A stretch of DNA of 64,000 bases from Chryseobacterium sp. (GCF_029240215.1 NZ_JARBTK010000005.1:124015-188014), one strand, 5' to 3'; shown: positions 40,904 to 51,492, numbered from the stretch's first letter. Numbers and translations are program-made. Notes: generated by a model not told the origin, from the sequence alone.

Positions 40904-41725
40904 ATGAAAAAGTTTCTTATCTTTCTCTTTATCACAATAATTTCATATCCACTTTTTTCCCAGGAATATCAAACTATTTCCAATCTTCATTATTACGATG
41001 AGCAAACTAACAAATCAGATGCTTATATTAATGAAAGATGTGTTTTGGATATTTATGTTCCAAAAAATATAAAGAATTTCCCGACAATAATTTGGTTTCA
41101 CGGTGGCGGATTGACTGGCGGACAAAAAGATATTCCCGAAGAATTAAAAAATAAAGGAGTTGCCGTGATTGGTGTAAACTACAGATTGTCACCAAAAGTA
41201 AATGCTCCGAAATATATTGAAGATGCAGCCGCTGCAACAGCCTGGGTTTTTAAGAATATCAAAAAATACGGAGGAAGTGAAAAGTTAATTTTTATTACCG
41301 GACATTCTGCGGGAGGTTATCTTGCCATCATGGTTGGTTTGGATAAATCTTATTTAAATAAGTATAAAATCGATGCCAATCAATTAGCCGGAATTATCCC
41401 TTTCAGCGGACAAATGATTTCTCATTTTACAACGAGAAAAGAAAAAGGAATTGATGAATTGGATGCAAGAATTGATGATATGGCACCACTTCATTTTATC
41501 CGTTCCGATGCACCACCTTTACTTTTAATAACTGGTGATCGTGAGAAAGAATTACTTGGAAGATATGAAGAAAATGCTTACATGTGGAGAATGATGAAGC
41601 TGAAAGGTCATAAAGAAACAGTTTTATACGAACTTGATGGTTTCGATCATGGCGGAATGGCTCATCCTGCTTTTCCGTTACTTTTAAATGAAATTAAGAG
41701 GGTTGAGAAACTTAAGAAAAATTGA
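40904..41725 (+). CDS. secreted alpha/beta hydrolase
   Basis: 273 aa; WFHGGGLTGG, GHSAGGYLA, DGFDHGG. Confidence 0.88.
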   Translation: MKKFLIFLFITIISYPLFSQEYQTISNLHYYDEQTNKSDAYINERCVLDIYVPKNIKNFPTIIWFHGGGLTGGQKDIPEELKNKGVAVIGVNYRLSPKVNAPKYIEDAAAATAWVFKNIKKYGGSEKLIFITGHSAGGYLAIMVGLDKSYLNKYKIDANQLAGIIPFSGQMISHFTTRKEKGIDELDARIDDMAPLHFIRSDAPPLLLITGDREKELLGRYEENAYMWRMMKLKGHKETVLYELDGFDHGGMAHPAFPLLLNEIKRVEKLKKN

Positions 41726-41755
41726 ATTTTTAAAATTTAAAAAAGCTTAAAAACA

Positions 41756-41786
41756 AAACAGGCGCAATTAATATTGTGCCTGTTTT
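41756..41786. terminator. bidirectional terminator
   Basis: AAAACAGGCGCAA...TTGTGCCTGTTTT. Confidence 0.65.
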
Positions 41787-41806
41787 ATGTATTGTATTAA
41801 TCTAAA

Positions 41807-43648
41807 TTATCTTTCTACTAATTCTTTCACCGTTTCACCATAGAAATCAGTGTGTGAAGTTTTAACCTGCAGCAATTGATACCATTTTCTAAAAGCTCCT
41901 ACGAATACAATCAACATTAAAACCATCGCAACAACAGCCAAACTTGCCAGTAAATACTGTCCTTTCGGAATATAAATATCTGTAACCTGAATATAGCCTG
42001 CCCAGAAAGTAATGATTGCCATAAAAACTCCCGGAATTGCTGAGCAAAGTGCATATTTTCCTCGATTAAGACGTATGAGCATCGTTGTGCAGACAATCAA
42101 TCCACAAGCTGCGAGAAGCTGATTACTGATTCCAAATAATGGCCAAATGCTGCTTACATTTCCAGTGAAGACTAAATATCCCCAAGCAAAAGTAAATAGT
42201 AAACTGCTGATAATAATTCCGGGAATCCAGTTTTTATCATTGAATTTTGGAATGACAGAACCCAGCATTTCCTGTAAGAAAAATCTTCCGACTCTTGTTC
42301 CTGCATCAATCGCAGTCAAAATAAATACTGCCTCAAACATGATCGCAAAATTGTACCAATAAGCAGTCAGTTGATCCATATAAGGAATTTTATTGAAAAT
42401 ATGAGCCATACCTACTGCAAGCGAAACGGCTCCACCAGTTCTTCCGTGAAGATCAATTCCTATTTTTTCTGAATAATAATTAATGTCAACTCCGTGTAGC
42501 GAAGGATGCGCAGTCAAGAATGCGTCATAAGTATCTTTCGGAGTATTGATTGCGAAATAATCTCCCGGCATTAATGTGCATGCAGCAATTAATGCCATCA
42601 AGGCTACAAAACCTTCAACAAGCATTGCACCGTAACCTACAAAAAGAATTTCTCTTTCTTTATTCAGCATTTTTGGTGTTGTTCCCGTTGCAATGACTGC
42701 GTGAAAGCCTGAGATAGCTCCACAAGCAATAACGATGAAAATGAATGGTAAAACCGGACCTCCAATTACGGGACCTCCACCGTGAATAAATTCCGTCAAA
42801 GCAGGCATCTGTACAGTCGGGTGAATAAATATCACACCAATTGCTAACATAATAATCGTTCCGATTTTAAGGTATGTTGAAAGATAATCTCTCGGAACCA
42901 AAAGCAACCAAACCGGAAGTACAGAAGCTAAAAATCCGTATAAAGGAATAGCAATGGAGATTGTTGTAAGATCCCACGAAAACATATTGTTCATCGTTTC
43001 ATTCTGCATCAGACTGTGTCCGCCGATGATTCCTGCAATCAATAAGATACCTCCCAAAATACTTGCAAACGTCACCGAATTTTTTCTGTAGCGCATTATT
43101 AATCCCATAATAATAGCAATCGGCATTGTAATGACCACTGTAAATAATGACCAAGATGCTTCATGCATTGCATTGATACAGGCAAGTGAAAGTCCCGCAA
43201 GAGTTAAAATTAAAATAAATAAAATAGCAAAACCGGCAACTGTTCCTGTGGTTTTTCCGATTTCTTTTGAGGCAATTGTTGCTAAACTTTGCCCTTTATG
43301 TCGTACTGAAGCAAAAAGTACCACCATATCATGAACTCCGCCTCCTAAAACGCACCCGATTAAGATCCACATTGCTCCCGGCAAATATCCGAACTGTGCT
43401 GCCAAAACAGGTCCGACTAAAGGTCCTGCTGCAGCAATTGCGGCAAAGTGATGTCCGAAAAGTACATTTTTGTTGGTTGGAACGTAATCTTTACCGTCTG
43501 CAAATTCCAGTGCGGGAGTTGTGTTTTTGTCGTTCAAACGCAGCACTTTATTGGCTAAATAAATTCCGTAAAAGCGGTACGCAATTGCAAAAATCAGTAT
43601 CGAAGTGAATACCAATGTCAATGCATTAATTCCATTTAGAAATTCCAT
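41807..43648 (-). CDS. carbon starvation protein CstA family
   Basis: 613 aa; FGHHFAAIAAAGPLVGPVLAAQ, GCVLGGGVHDM. Confidence 0.93.
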   Translation of the reverse strand: MEFLNGINALTLVFTSILIFAIAYRFYGIYLANKVLRLNDKNTTPALEFADGKDYVPTNKNVLFGHHFAAIAAAGPLVGPVLAAQFGYLPGAMWILIGCVLGGGVHDMVVLFASVRHKGQSLATIASKEIGKTTGTVAGFAILFILILTLAGLSLACINAMHEASWSLFTVVITMPIAIIMGLIMRYRKNSVTFASILGGILLIAGIIGGHSLMQNETMNNMFSWDLTTISIAIPLYGFLASVLPVWLLLVPRDYLSTYLKIGTIIMLAIGVIFIHPTVQMPALTEFIHGGGPVIGGPVLPFIFIVIACGAISGFHAVIATGTTPKMLNKEREILFVGYGAMLVEGFVALMALIAACTLMPGDYFAINTPKDTYDAFLTAHPSLHGVDINYYSEKIGIDLHGRTGGAVSLAVGMAHIFNKIPYMDQLTAYWYNFAIMFEAVFILTAIDAGTRVGRFFLQEMLGSVIPKFNDKNWIPGIIISSLLFTFAWGYLVFTGNVSSIWPLFGISNQLLAACGLIVCTTMLIRLNRGKYALCSAIPGVFMAIITFWAGYIQVTDIYIPKGQYLLASLAVVAMVLMLIVFVGAFRKWYQLLQVKTSHTDFYGETVKELVER

Positions 43649-43921
43649 ATTATTTTTTGTTTTTATATGAATAAATATTGGGTTATTTAATCTTTTCTTT
43701 GAAAATAATTTAAAGATTTGACCAAGGTACTTATTTTAAGAATAAATTTTAATAATATGTATATCAATTTAGCAAAGTTCTTTTATTTGAGTTATTTAAT
43801 TATTTAATTCACTGAAAATTAAATATTTATTTTTATGCTTCTTTATGAAACTATATTTGCTTTTATAATGAACTTTAAATCTGTTTTTTTTGTAAAATAA
43901 TGAAATTAAAATGGATAGTTT

Positions 43922-45010
43922 TTAATTAATAACCGCATTTATTTTTTGCCATAAAACATCATCAAAATCAGAAAGTGCAAGATTTACATTATCCGCTGCA
44001 TTTCCCATTCTGATAATTACTATTTTTCTGCTTGGAACAACATATATTTTCTGATCATTCTTACCCAGAGCACAGTACATATCATCAGGAGCGTTCGGAA
44101 TAAGTTTTCCCGGAAACTGTAATTGAGATTGTGGCATATGATAGCTCGTTTTTCCGTTGAGCCACCATAAATAGCCGTAAGAAAGGTTAATGTTCTGAGA
44201 TGTGCTGGTTGCATTAGTGAAATAATTCGTATTGATGATCTGAGAACCATTCCAGTTTCCATTATTTAAAGCTAATAATCCGAAACGGGCCATGCTTCTC
44301 GTTGTGCTCCAGTAAACACTGTTGTCTCCGCTTTGAACCCAGCTTCCGGTCATTCCGATCTTGTCTCTCAGTTTTACATTAAAATACTCAGACCATGATT
44401 TTCCTGTAGCCTGCGAAACGACATCCTGCAATTTTACATACACATTGTGATAAGCCCATCTTGTTCCTGCATCAGCTTTATACTGAAGGTTAGCAGGGGT
44501 TACATCATCTCCCAAACTGTCATCAAGTCCGGAAGTCATGGTTAAGAGATTTTTGCAGGTGATCAGATTTTCTTTGGCGAGGGGTTCGCTTGTCCAGCCG
44601 TTTCCGATGTAATCTGAAACTTTATTATTGATGTTGATAAATCCTTCCTGCTCAGCAATTCCTGTGACAGTTGAGGTTAAGGTTTTTCCTGCACTTGCCC
44701 AATACCATGTGGATGTGGAAGTGTGAGAATCAAAATAATTTTCCATCACGATTCTTCCGTTTTGAAGGATCATAAAGCTTTTTGAATTTTTAGTCTGAAG
44801 ATAATTCAGTAAGTCCTGAACTTTAGATTGATTCCAGCCCAAATTGCTGATAGATTTTGTTTCCCAGTCATTGCTGTTGGATGGCGGAAAATACATAGAC
44901 TCTGTGGTTTCCGGATTTTGTGGTTGAGGTTGCTCTGCAGAATCATCCGAACTGCAGGATACAAACACAATAGAAACTATAAAAGCTGAAAGTAAATTTT
45001 TAAGATTCAT
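43922..45010 (-). CDS. serine hydrolase (beta-lactamase-related) lipoprotein
   Basis: 362 aa; SxxK-like SAGKTLTS, YHNVY, lipobox VSCSS. Confidence 0.9.
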   Translation of the reverse strand: MNLKNLLSAFIVSIVFVSCSSDDSAEQPQPQNPETTESMYFPPSNSNDWETKSISNLGWNQSKVQDLLNYLQTKNSKSFMILQNGRIVMENYFDSHTSTSTWYWASAGKTLTSTVTGIAEQEGFININNKVSDYIGNGWTSEPLAKENLITCKNLLTMTSGLDDSLGDDVTPANLQYKADAGTRWAYHNVYVKLQDVVSQATGKSWSEYFNVKLRDKIGMTGSWVQSGDNSVYWSTTRSMARFGLLALNNGNWNGSQIINTNYFTNATSTSQNINLSYGYLWWLNGKTSYHMPQSQLQFPGKLIPNAPDDMYCALGKNDQKIYVVPSRKIVIIRMGNAADNVNLALSDFDDVLWQKINAVIN

Positions 45011-45112
45011 ATGGAATTAGTTTTAATTATGATTTTTAGATGTGCAAAATTGTAATTAGTTAATTCCTGAATATTAAAATTGCTTTTTTTAACGATTAAT
45101 AGAAAAACGGAT

Positions 45113-46111
45113 TTATTTTTTGTGGGCAATAATAAAACTGACCATTGCGTCATTTAGTTCATTCTGATAAGTAACATCGGTAGTTTTAAAACCATGATCT
45201 CCTTTTTTAACGACAATTAAAGAGTTTTCGGTCTGGTTTTTTTTAAGCATTTTTCTTAGCCTTTTCGAATGTCTTATTGGGGCAATTTTATCTTTGTTTC
45301 CATGTAAAATTAAGGTTGGAACCGTATGCTCAGTATAATTAAGCGGTGAAATTGTTTTACAAACTTCAATCACTTTTTTTCTGTTAGTTCTGATATCATA
45401 ACCGGTGATTCCTTTTGCCAGTTTGGTTCGGATATCAATTATTTTTTTTGAAATTAAACCGACAATAAAAAGTAAAGGTTTTGGGGCTCTTGTGTGAAGA
45501 AGTCTGTTCATATCAGTTGGGCCGAAATTATCAACCACATAATTAACTTTTCCTGAATATTTCGAAAGTTCAGGATCGCCTATAAACTCATTATCCTCAG
45601 TATAAGCCGATAAAAGAGAAAGATGAGCACCTGCAGAAACTCCCCAAAAACCGATATTGTCAGGATCAAATCCGTATTGTTCGGCACTTTTCCGAATCCA
45701 TCTCACGACATCTTTGGTATCTTCCACAGGACCGGGGAAATGAATATCTTCACGCACCAAACGATAATTGGCACTGATGACGACAAAATCTTTTTCTACA
45801 AGTTTTAAAATTGTTTTTTCTATATAATTATCAGCATTTATCAATTTATCACCTTCTACCCAAGCTCCACCGTGAAGATAGACGACAACCGGAAGTTTTT
45901 TTTGTGAAGAATTTTTAGGTCGGTAAATATCGAGTAAAATAGAATTTCCCTTACCATCCTTTTTATAACTGACGTCTTCAGTGACTTCAGTTTTTTCTTG
46001 CAGAAGTTCACTTTTTGGCTTTTGTGCAAAGATGAATGTTGAAATGAAGAGAATAAAAAACAGGTTTATAAAAAACCTGCAGATATGAGTGTTGTTAGCT
46101 GATAAATTCAT
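45113..46111 (-). CDS. alpha/beta hydrolase (BD-FAE-like)
   Basis: 332 aa; YLHGGAWVEGDK, GVSAGAHLSL. Confidence 0.88.
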   Translation of the reverse strand: MNLSANNTHICRFFINLFFILFISTFIFAQKPKSELLQEKTEVTEDVSYKKDGKGNSILLDIYRPKNSSQKKLPVVVYLHGGAWVEGDKLINADNYIEKTILKLVEKDFVVISANYRLVREDIHFPGPVEDTKDVVRWIRKSAEQYGFDPDNIGFWGVSAGAHLSLLSAYTEDNEFIGDPELSKYSGKVNYVVDNFGPTDMNRLLHTRAPKPLLFIVGLISKKIIDIRTKLAKGITGYDIRTNRKKVIEVCKTISPLNYTEHTVPTLILHGNKDKIAPIRHSKRLRKMLKKNQTENSLIVVKKGDHGFKTTDVTYQNELNDAMVSFIIAHKK

Positions 46112-46130
46112 AAATAAATTTGAAAAGGTG

Positions 46131-46514
46131 TTATTTTACTAACTCTTCAAAAAGTTTACCAAAAGTTTTCTCCAGGTCTTTAGATTTTCCCGGATGAGGT
46201 CTTGAAGTTTGCACTACTGCACTTCGCACCGCCGTCAACCAGCGGAACCTGTCTGGAATATCCATCTGTGCAACAGGACCGCCATCTTTGGCTCCGTTGG
46301 CAATTTTCTGAAAACTTTCTAAATTTTGAATGATGTCATCATAATCTAGCTTACTTTTGATCAGCCTGAATTTATCCGGACATAAATAAAATTCTACTCT
46401 GATATATTTTTCTTTTTTAGAAAACATAATCAACCCAATGTTGAAAAATTCTTCTCTTTCAACCTTTGGAACCAAGCGTATTACGGCGTATTCGTATATT
46501 TTATCTTCTTGCAT
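46131..46514 (-). CDS. DUF3037 domain-containing protein
   Basis: 127 aa; YEYAVIRLVPKVEREEFFNIGLIMFS. Confidence 0.85.
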   Translation of the reverse strand: MQEDKIYEYAVIRLVPKVEREEFFNIGLIMFSKKEKYIRVEFYLCPDKFRLIKSKLDYDDIIQNLESFQKIANGAKDGGPVAQMDIPDRFRWLTAVRSAVVQTSRPHPGKSKDLEKTFGKLFEELVK

Positions 46515-47274
46515 TTTTGGCTTCGTTTACAAAGATTTGGGAATTTTCTAATCGTGTTTTCATAAAGTTAAAATACACTTCACGAATTTCATCCGGACTT
46601 TCTTCAGCATCGTCCCAATGCAGCCAATCTTGAGGTATCAGATTAACAATTGTTCTGAAAATTTCATCATTTAAAACTTCATGGGCAAACTTCTCCGCTT
46701 TATCAAGCATTGTCGCCTGAGGTAATAAAACGTGATCTTTCACATATTTAAAAGGCGTTTTTGCAGCCGTATCAAAATTCTGCCACGAATGATGAAAATA
46801 AAATGATGCACCGTTATCAATCACCCACAATTCTTTATGCCACATCAAAAGATTTGTATTTTTGAAAGTACGGTCAATATTGGTGATAAATGCATCCATC
46901 CAGACAATTTTTGAAGCGAGAAGCGGATCAACTTTAATGCTTGAATCAAATGCAATAGATTCTGAAAGATAATGCAAACCTAAGTTGAGACCTTCAGAAA
47001 ATTTAAGCAAATCCTGAATCTCTTCATCAGCTTCCGTTCTTCCGAAATCTACATCGAGGTTTGCAAAAACCAGCTCTGGAATTTTTAAGCCTAAGGCTTC
47101 TGTGATTTTTCCTCCTAAAAGTTCGGAAATCAGCATTTTTACTCCATGACCGGCACCACGGAATTTTAAAACATACTTAAAATCGTCATCAGCTTCCGCC
47201 AAAGCAGGCAGCGAACCACCTTCTCTCAAAGGAAGAATGTATCGTATTACTGTAACCGTTCTTAAATCCAACAT
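46501..47274 (-). CDS. HipA-like kinase family protein
   Basis: 257 aa; VKMLISELLGGKITEALGLKIPELVFANLD, DAFITNIDRTFKNTNLLMW...WVIDNGASFYFHHSW. Confidence 0.85.
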   Translation of the reverse strand: MLDLRTVTVIRYILPLREGGSLPALAEADDDFKYVLKFRGAGHGVKMLISELLGGKITEALGLKIPELVFANLDVDFGRTEADEEIQDLLKFSEGLNLGLHYLSESIAFDSSIKVDPLLASKIVWMDAFITNIDRTFKNTNLLMWHKELWVIDNGASFYFHHSWQNFDTAAKTPFKYVKDHVLLPQATMLDKAEKFAHEVLNDEIFRTIVNLIPQDWLHWDDAEESPDEIREVYFNFMKTRLENSQIFVNEAKNARR

Positions 47275-47368
47275 ACCGCAAAAATAAGATTTTACTTTGT
47301 GTTTAATTCTATTTATCCTATTTTTAAGCTGAAAAAATTGTTTAATGTTCTACTGATTATGCGTAAAG

Positions 47369-47440
47369 TTTGTCATTCCGTAGGAATCTAAGCAGCAATT
47401 TTAGTTTAAAAAATAATCTAGATTCCTCCGGAATGACAAA
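47369..47440. repeat. dispersed palindromic element, copy C
   Basis: TTTGTCATTCCGTAGGAATCTAAGCA...CTAGATTCCTCCGGAATGACAAA. Confidence 0.8.
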
Positions 47441-47469
47441 AAATGGATATTAACATTACATAAAAAAAT

Positions 47470-48318
47470 ATGAACATCACAAAAAACCTCAACATACAAC
47501 TCTCAAATCCCGACACCAAAGATTTTCTTGCCGATGCATTTTATTCTGAAACTGATGGCAAATTTCCTTTGGTGATTTTCGTTCACGGTTATAAAGGCTA
47601 CAAAGATTGGGGTGCGTGGAATTTAATGGCGGAAAAGCTTGCGGAAGCAGGTTTTTTCTTTGTTAAATTTAATTTTTCGCACAACGGAACCACAATTGTA
47701 AATCCAACAGAATTTGATGATCTGAAAGCTTTTGGTGAAAATAATTATTCAAAAGAACTTTCAGATTTGGGTTTTGTGATCAATCATTTTACAAAAGACC
47801 CGAAAGTTGATGATCAGAAAATTATTTTGATGGGTCACAGCAGAGGCGGAGGGGTTTCTATCGTGAAAACTTGTGAAGATGAAAGGATCAACGCTCTGAT
47901 CACTTTAGCAAGTGTAGATACTTTAGAAAGATTCCCAAAAGGTGACGGTCTTGAAGAGTGGAAAAATAAAGGGGTTTATTATGTAGAAAATGCAAGAACA
48001 AAACAGGAAATGCCACATTATTATCAGTTTTATGAAGATTTTAAAAATAATGAACACCGTTTTGATGTTGAGCGTTCAATGGAAATGGCAAAAGCTCATG
48101 TTTTAATTATTCATGGAACAAATGATGAAGGTGTGAATATGAAAAATGCCGAACATCTTCATATTTTACATCCCAATTCAGAATTATTTTTAATCGAAAA
48201 TGGAAATCATGTTTTCGGTGCCAAAGAACCGTGGATAGAAGATAATTTGCCTGTAGATTTGAATGCTGTGGTTGAGAAATGTATTGGGTTTATTAATGAT
48301 AAAATTGTGAATGAATAA
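47470..48318 (+). CDS. alpha/beta hydrolase (dienelactone hydrolase-like)
   Basis: 282 aa; VIFVHGYKGYKDWG, MGHSRGGGVS. Confidence 0.88.
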   Translation: MNITKNLNIQLSNPDTKDFLADAFYSETDGKFPLVIFVHGYKGYKDWGAWNLMAEKLAEAGFFFVKFNFSHNGTTIVNPTEFDDLKAFGENNYSKELSDLGFVINHFTKDPKVDDQKIILMGHSRGGGVSIVKTCEDERINALITLASVDTLERFPKGDGLEEWKNKGVYYVENARTKQEMPHYYQFYEDFKNNEHRFDVERSMEMAKAHVLIIHGTNDEGVNMKNAEHLHILHPNSELFLIENGNHVFGAKEPWIEDNLPVDLNAVVEKCIGFINDKIVNE

Positions 48319-48433
48319 ATTAAAAATATTTATTTTTCAATCATTTGGGAAAAACATTTGTAATCTGACTTGATTTTCAATTATTTTTAATAATTTAGTC
48401 AATACGTTAAACAAATACCAAAACAAATTTATT

Positions 48434-48649
48434 ATGAAGAAATTAAACTTAAAAAATGCTCAAAAATTAAGCAGAGAAGCACAAAAAAACATTTCAGGAG
48501 GAGATAAGGTTTTACAATGTAACTTAAGTGGTTGCTTTGATAATTATTTTAGTAATGGACAAGGTGGATGTGTTGTACCTCCCTGCGCACCGCCTAATTT
48601 AGGTACAGAAGTGGTAGATTCTCAAGGACGTTGGAAATGTTGTTACTAA
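48434..48649 (+). CDS. bacteriocin-like peptide with double-glycine leader
   Basis: 71 aa; MKKLNLKNAQKLSREAQKNISGG leader; six Cys in predicted core. Confidence 0.65.
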   Translation: MKKLNLKNAQKLSREAQKNISGGDKVLQCNLSGCFDNYFSNGQGGCVVPPCAPPNLGTEVVDSQGRWKCCY

Positions 48650-48669
48650 AAGTCTGGTATTAAGAATAA

Positions 48670-48696
48670 AAAAGGAGTGAAAATTTTCACTCCTTT
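48670..48696. terminator. bidirectional terminator
   Basis: AAAAGGAGTGAAAATTTTCACTCCTTT. Confidence 0.65.
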
Positions 48697-48708
48697 TAAT
48701 TTTGAAAT

Positions 48709-49530
48709 TTATCTGATTAATAATTTCCAAGCTTCTTCAATTTTACTTTCAAGCAAAAATTTCTGAGCTTCAAGATGAATATTTTCATCATCATGACAAG
48801 TTTCTGAAGGTAAAACTTCCACGTTGGCAAGCATTCCCAAATCGTTTCCTGTGAATACTTTGCTGTATTTTATAGCATCAGGAAGGAGATCAAAACCAAT
48901 CCCTTTTGTAACCAAAGGTTTCGGAACTTCAAAAAGATTGTTTTCATTATTTCTCGAATACCAGTTTCCGCCAAGTCGTGCAACCATATCGAGTTTCTTC
49001 TGATCTAAATTTCCTTCTTCATTTAGATATTCTTCACTGATATGAATTTTTTTAACCTCACAAATCACGAGATTTCCGGCGCCACCTTGATCTCCTAAAG
49101 ATTTTATTTCTAAAACTTTACATTCAAAATTGACAGGACATTCTTCAATCAGTTTTGGTTTCACTAAATCAGCATCTTTCATCGTCAATCCGGACTTGAT
49201 AAACTCATTCACTCCATCATCATATTCGGTTGAGGCTAAAGAAATCTGCTGTACAATAGGGAAATTAACCGTTCCAATGACAACTTCAGGAACTTCATAT
49301 ACATTTTCTAAAGTATGTTTTGTGGTATTGTCCCGAACTCTTCTTGATGGCGAAAAAATCAAAATCGGAGGAACCGTACTGAACATATTAAAGAAGCTGA
49401 ACGGCGATAAATTACTGTTTCCGTCCCTATCAACTGTTGAAGCCAGTGCAATTGGTCGTGGTGAAACGGCTGTTTGCATGATGGTTTGCAGTTGTACAGG
49501 AGTTATTTCGGATGGAATTACTGTTTTCAA
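48709..49530 (-). CDS. flavin reductase family protein
   Basis: 273 aa; SPRPIALASTVDRDGNSNLSPFSFFNMFS. Confidence 0.9.
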   Translation of the reverse strand: MKTVIPSEITPVQLQTIMQTAVSPRPIALASTVDRDGNSNLSPFSFFNMFSTVPPILIFSPSRRVRDNTTKHTLENVYEVPEVVIGTVNFPIVQQISLASTEYDDGVNEFIKSGLTMKDADLVKPKLIEECPVNFECKVLEIKSLGDQGGAGNLVICEVKKIHISEEYLNEEGNLDQKKLDMVARLGGNWYSRNNENNLFEVPKPLVTKGIGFDLLPDAIKYSKVFTGNDLGMLANVEVLPSETCHDDENIHLEAQKFLLESKIEEAWKLLIR

Positions 49531-49569
49531 AAATATTAATTTAAATTGGATATTTACGTATGTACTTCA

Positions 49570-49635
49570 TTTGTCATTCCTGAGGAATCATACAATATTG
49601 AACTATAATTGCTTGGATTCCTACGAAATGACAAA
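49570..49635. repeat. dispersed palindromic element, copy D
   Basis: TTTGTCATTCCTGAGGAATCATAC...TTGGATTCCTACGAAATGACAAA. Confidence 0.75.
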
Positions 49636-49664
49636 CTTGGTGAATATTATTTTGTATTTAAAAT

Positions 49665-50912
49665 TTATTTCGTTGGAATAATTTTACCGGAAACTTCACC
49701 GAAACCAACTCTCACTCCATCTTTTTCAGCCCAGGCCTTCATCGTTACCGTATCATTATCTTCAATGAACTTTCTTTCCTGTCCGTTGCTTAATGTGATC
49801 GGGTTTTGACCTCTCCACGTTAATTCAAGCATTGAACCGAAAGACTTTGGATCGCTTCCTGAAATAGTTCCGCTTGCATATAGATCACCGACTTCAAGGT
49901 TACATCCGTTTACGGTGTGATGAGCCAATTGCTGTGTCATGTTCCAGTACATATGTTTGTAGTTGCTTTCAGAAATTAGATTTTCTTCACCGTTTTCAGG
50001 CTGGATATAAACTTCAAGATTGATATCGTAGTTTTTATCTCCTTCAAATTTTAAATAATCTAAAACTTCAGGATCTTGATTTGGAGAAGTAGTTCTGAAA
50101 GGTTCCAGAGCTTCCAGAGTTACCACCCAAGGAGAAACTGACGAACCGAAATTTTTAGCCAAAAACGGCCCTAATGGAACATATTCCCAAGACTGAATAT
50201 CTCTTGCTGACCAGTCATTGAAAATCACCATACCAAAGATTGTATTCTCAGCGTCTTTTGTAGATACGCTTTCTCCCATTTCCGTGTTCTGATTGATAAT
50301 GAAAGCCATTTCCAACTCAAAATCCAGTTGTTTGCAGGGTCCGAAAACAGGTTTGTCTGCATCTGCAGGTTTCATCTGACCTTTTGGACGGTTGATATCT
50401 GTTCCTGAAACGACAATTGAGGAAGCTCTTCCGTGATAACCTACGGGTAAATGTTTCCAGTTTGGTAGCAAAGCGTTTGCAGGGTCTCTGAACATTTTCC
50501 CAACATTCGTTGCATGTTCAATGCTGCTGTAGAAATCTGTGTAGTTTGGAATGTGTACCGGCATGATCATTTTTACCTGATCCAAATCGTAGAATGCATC
50601 TTCAATGGTTTTTTCATCTTTAGATAAAATAGAACCTTCCTGTAATAATTCCTGAATTTTAAGACGTACTGCATTGGTTACAGTTTTTCCTAATTCAATG
50701 AATTCATTTAAAGTATATGCTTCGAAAACGTTGTCATCTAAACCTTCAATTTCTTCGAAATACGAAAGATCATACAAAAGCGCAAGATCAACAACCTGAT
50801 CGCCGATTCTTGTACAACAGGCAATAAATTCTTTGTTAAACACAGCAACTCCAAAAGGAATGTTGTGAATTGAAAAATCTGAATTTGAGTTATATTCTAC
50901 AAATGATTTCAT
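49665..50912 (-). CDS. fahA: fumarylacetoacetase
   Basis: 415 aa; DFYSSIEHATNVGKMFRDPANALLPNWKHLPVGYHGRASS, IFNDWSARDIQSWEYVPLGPFLAKNF. Confidence 0.96.
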   Translation of the reverse strand: MKSFVEYNSNSDFSIHNIPFGVAVFNKEFIACCTRIGDQVVDLALLYDLSYFEEIEGLDDNVFEAYTLNEFIELGKTVTNAVRLKIQELLQEGSILSKDEKTIEDAFYDLDQVKMIMPVHIPNYTDFYSSIEHATNVGKMFRDPANALLPNWKHLPVGYHGRASSIVVSGTDINRPKGQMKPADADKPVFGPCKQLDFELEMAFIINQNTEMGESVSTKDAENTIFGMVIFNDWSARDIQSWEYVPLGPFLAKNFGSSVSPWVVTLEALEPFRTTSPNQDPEVLDYLKFEGDKNYDINLEVYIQPENGEENLISESNYKHMYWNMTQQLAHHTVNGCNLEVGDLYASGTISGSDPKSFGSMLELTWRGQNPITLSNGQERKFIEDNDTVTMKAWAEKDGVRVGFGEVSGKIIPTK

Positions 50913-50961
50913 AAGATGATAGTTTGGAGTTTAGATTTAAAAAGAAAACTTTTAATTGTTA

Positions 50962-51426
50962 TTATTTTGATTTTTTGGAATAAGATTCTTCATCAATCCA
51001 TCGGTCTCTGGAATTGATATCAATAAGGTAAAGAATGTCCTTTTGTTTTGTTAAAAGAAGTGTTTTAGCAACAGGAATCGGGATTTTTTTGTTTTCGAGT
51101 TTATCTGCTCTCAGAGAAATGATATTCTTTTTTCGGATAATGTCACCCGAAAAAACATTCGATGTACTTTGCCCTGTTGATTTATCGTCAAACATTTCTA
51201 CATAAGTAGCATCTTTCCCTTTGATGATGATAAAACTTCTTTCTGTGTGATCTGGAAAATCTTTGATAAGAACAAATTTTTTATTGTCTACACTCACGTT
51301 TTCAAGATGTTGATTGACTCCTAATCTTTCCTCAAGACGGTTAAGAATTTCATTGATAGCTCCGTAATTTTGTGCTTTAAAAGCAAATCCTGCAAAAAAT
51401 AATGTTAAGATGAATAATTTTTTCAT
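50962..51426 (-). CDS. hypothetical secreted protein
   Basis: 154 aa with signal peptide MKKLFILTLFFAGFAFKAQ. Confidence 0.65.
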   Translation of the reverse strand: MKKLFILTLFFAGFAFKAQNYGAINEILNRLEERLGVNQHLENVSVDNKKFVLIKDFPDHTERSFIIIKGKDATYVEMFDDKSTGQSTSNVFSGDIIRKKNIISLRADKLENKKIPIPVAKTLLLTKQKDILYLIDINSRDRWIDEESYSKKSK

Positions 51427-51443
51427 ATGCTGTGTTTATAAAA

Positions 51444-51477
51444 AAGTTTTGCCAAGATCTGCATCCTGACAAAACTT
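51444..51477 (-). terminator. intrinsic terminator of hppD transcript
   Basis: AAGTTTTG...CAAAACTT 8-bp perfect stem. Confidence 0.5.
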
Positions 51478-51492
51478 TATATTTATTTAAAT

